From Candidatus Zixiibacteriota bacterium (GTDB lineage: Bacteria; Zixibacteria; MSB-5A5; GN15; FEB-12), in assembly GCA_040756055.1 (NCBI GenBank), contig JBFLZR010000004.1:62001-126000 (forward strand): a stretch of DNA of 64,000 nt, in the 5' to 3' direction. The notes below the pieces were generated by a model. It saw only the letters and a program-made list of their open reading frames with translations, was not told the DNA's origin and did not search any database. The position numbers and the translations under genes are program-made. The stretch's first letter is position 1. Every line of letters begins with the position of its first letter. Positions 62,273 to 64,000 of this stretch are shown here, piece by piece.

Positions 62273-64000
62273 ATGAAACTGACCACAATTATCATCGCGA
62301 CCATACTTCTCATCTGCGGATTGTCTTTCGCCGACCAGGCCCCGACCATCACGCTCGACGACTCTTACGCCGAATTTGAACTTTCGCAGCGCGGCAAGTC
62401 TGACGAACTGAATAGTCTTGTAGTACTCGGCCTGAACACGACAGTACCGGCAAAGAGGTATATCATTGAAGTCGCCAGTGAAGTGGCTCTGTCTGACATC
62501 TCTTGGAAAATCCACGATCGTGTCTGTCTTGGGAGTGTTGCCTCTGGCGAGGAGTTGTTTGATATCCCCACCGCTGAGAGCTACAGCAGCTATGCCTCTG
62601 CTATGGCTTACCGAAACACTCAAAATCTTGCCTCGGTACCGGTGCTGCCCGTAGCTGTGACAAAATCGGGCGACAAGACAATCGCCCACCTATGCGTTTT
62701 CCCGATTACGATCGATGATGACGGCCTGGTCTATCTGAATAAGAGCCTGACCATTTTCATCGACACTACCCCGGTAGCACCCGCGCAGCTCATCGAACAA
62801 GACGATTTCTCTTATGAGCCTGCCGACAGACTTTCAAGCGCGCTTACAGGTAGTCTTCAAACGCAGACGGACTATCTGATCGTAACATCGAGCGACCTGC
62901 GTCAGTCAGCCGAGGTTCTCGCGGCATACAAAAACTCCATTGGAATCACCTCGAGAGTTGAGGTTATTGACGACATCCTCGTCGCTGTCTCCGCCCGAGA
63001 TGATGCGGAACGATTACGGGAGTACATGAAGGTTTTCTACGCCGAGGGCGGTCGATATGTTCTACTGCTGGGGGACGAGACACAATTGCCCGTTAGATAC
63101 GCCTACCCGTACAATGTCCCCACGACGCCCACGCTGGACCAACTGCAGATATGTGATCTTTATTTCGCCGACCTGACGGGCAATTGGGATGTTGACAACG
63201 ATGGTGTCTGGGGCGAGAGATATGTCGACCAGGCCGACATAACGCCGGAGTTGATGGTCGGCAGGCTTCCGTTCAACACCAGCGAGGAAGCCGGCGCGTA
63301 TATCGACAAGCTGATTGGCTATGAAACCAATCCCGGCGGCGGCAACACTTCTTATCTTGAAAAGACTTTCTTTTTCTCTTCGGACCAGATGCGCGATTAC
63401 ACCGATGGCGGTCAGCACCATCAGATCGCACTGGCGTACCCCGATTATTTCGTTATAGATACGATCAACGGTGTCGAACTCTCTCGCGGTGATGATCCCA
63501 GTCCGACAAACACTCCAGCCGACCAGCTCGAGGGGGTGCTTTCCGATGGATACGGAATTATCAATATCGTGGCCCACGGACGAAACGACGCGTTCGGCGT
63601 CAAGACCGCCTATTATAACGAATGGCCCAAGTCGTATTTCATGGCCGATGCCGACGGCAGCGCTCAGGGAGATCTGCGCCGTCTGACGCCGAATAACATG
63701 ACATCGCTGTACTACTCCCTCGCCTGCGACAATGGTGGTTTTGACATGGATCAGCCTCCGTTCAATCAAACTCTTCCCAATATCGTTCAGACACTGCTTG
63801 GCCTGCCCGACGCAGGAGCTATCGCGTTCGTGGCTAACTCCCGATGGGGTTGGGTTTCCAGCAGTTACTTGCTGCAGAAAGCGTATTTTGAATCTCTCTT
63901 CGCAAATCCGGAGAACCCGGCGGTACATGCCCTTTACGATGCCAAATTAGCCCTGCCATATTACTACGACCAGGTTTACGGGCTCAACTATTTCGGTGAC
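62273..64000 (+). CDS. Gingipain-family (C25) cysteine protease, 3' truncated by window edge
   Basis: The frame is open from ATG 62273 to the window end, 576 residues so far. A signal peptide is present (MKLTTIIIATILLICGLSFA, cleavage near residue 20). A beta-rich pro-region follows, then the C25 domain from about 200, starting TDYLIVTSSDLRQSAEVLA. The catalytic histidine is H435 in NIVAHGRND and the nucleophile is C485 in SLACDNGGFD. ELMVGRLPFNTSEEA and VLLLGDETQLP are family blocks. Such proteases are usually exported by the type IX system through a C-terminal domain, which would lie outside the window. It is divergent from the dcw cluster. The start ATG has AGAGGA 8 nt upstream. Confidence 0.92.
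   Translation, partial: MKLTTIIIATILLICGLSFADQAPTITLDDSYAEFELSQRGKSDELNSLVVLGLNTTVPAKRYIIEVASEVALSDISWKIHDRVCLGSVASGEELFDIPTAESYSSYASAMAYRNTQNLASVPVLPVAVTKSGDKTIAHLCVFPITIDDDGLVYLNKSLTIFIDTTPVAPAQLIEQDDFSYEPADRLSSALTGSLQTQTDYLIVTSSDLRQSAEVLAAYKNSIGITSRVEVIDDILVAVSARDDAERLREYMKVFYAEGGRYVLLLGDETQLPVRYAYPYNVPTTPTLDQLQICDLYFADLTGNWDVDNDGVWGERYVDQADITPELMVGRLPFNTSEEAGAYIDKLIGYETNPGGGNTSYLEKTFFFSSDQMRDYTDGGQHHQIALAYPDYFVIDTINGVELSRGDDPSPTNTPADQLEGVLSDGYGIINIVAHGRNDAFGVKTAYYNEWPKSYFMADADGSAQGDLRRLTPNNMTSLYYSLACDNGGFDMDQPPFNQTLPNIVQTLLGLPDAGAIAFVANSRWGWVSSSYLLQKAYFESLFANPENPAVHALYDAKLALPYYYDQVYGLNYFGD

Overview
The window looks like chromosomal DNA (roughly 50-55 % GC by eye) from a diderm bacterium of the Fibrobacteres-Chlorobi-Bacteroidetes (FCB) superphylum, possibly the candidate phylum Zixibacteria. 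Supporting this are a long SecA with an insertion in its first nucleotide-binding domain, a PorX-type response regulator next to a membrane histidine kinase, a gingipain-family (C25) protease with a signal peptide, a DNPR-type (meso-diaminopimelate) MurE, an OmpA-like lipoprotein and a predicted outer-membrane barrel. The phylum assignment is inference.

Layout. 1-4.1 kb: the end of an aconitase-fold LeuC-like protein that has lost all three cluster cysteines; a peroxiredoxin that uses an in-frame UGA (selenocysteine) and is divergent from a thiol peroxidase; inorganic pyrophosphatase; a GNAT acetyltransferase. 4.2-14.3 kb (minus strand): rsgA, an MCE/MlaD protein, a GH57 glucanotransferase-like enzyme, a sirtuin, a TPR/TonB-like lipoprotein and pyrK-pyrD-pyrF; PyrF carries a 148-residue low-complexity tail. 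14.4-19.6 kb (plus): a DUF3800 protein, secA, a DUF4440 protein and an OmpA lipoprotein. 19.67-20.1 kb: an array of short palindromes. 20.2-27.2 kb: outer-membrane barrel, mazG, valS, a CPA2 antiporter and a degenerate GGDEF protein. 27.5-40.4 kb (minus): eleven tightly packed genes, serS, PorY-like kinase, porX, tsaE, tsaB, rimI, accD, folC, a GAF kinase, a receiver-GAF kinase and an NtrC-type regulator. 40.4-43.6 kb: rpmB, a secreted beta-propeller protein and a stretch crowded with several families of palindromic repeats. 43.7-45.4 kb: a lone flagellin and a SagB-type oxidoreductase. 45.6-61.9 kb (minus): a canonical division and cell-wall (dcw) cluster, mraZ-rsmH-ftsL-ftsI-murE-murF-mraY-murD-ftsW-murG-murC-ftsQ-ftsA-ftsZ, with a sigma70-type promoter and a candidate MraZ operator. 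62.3-64 kb: a C25 protease running off the right edge.

How the parts fit. Most of the window is housekeeping, arranged in long operons with ATGA, GTGA, TGATG and TAATG overlaps. The most notable points are the UGA-decoded peroxiredoxin with a SECIS hairpin, the cysteine-free LeuC-like protein, the tailed PyrF, the PorX/PorY-like pair inside an operon of essential genes with a C25 protease on the same contig, the apparent non-canonical (ATC or CTG) start of murE, and several families of dispersed intergenic hairpins. No tRNA, rRNA, CRISPR array or insertion sequence was recognised.
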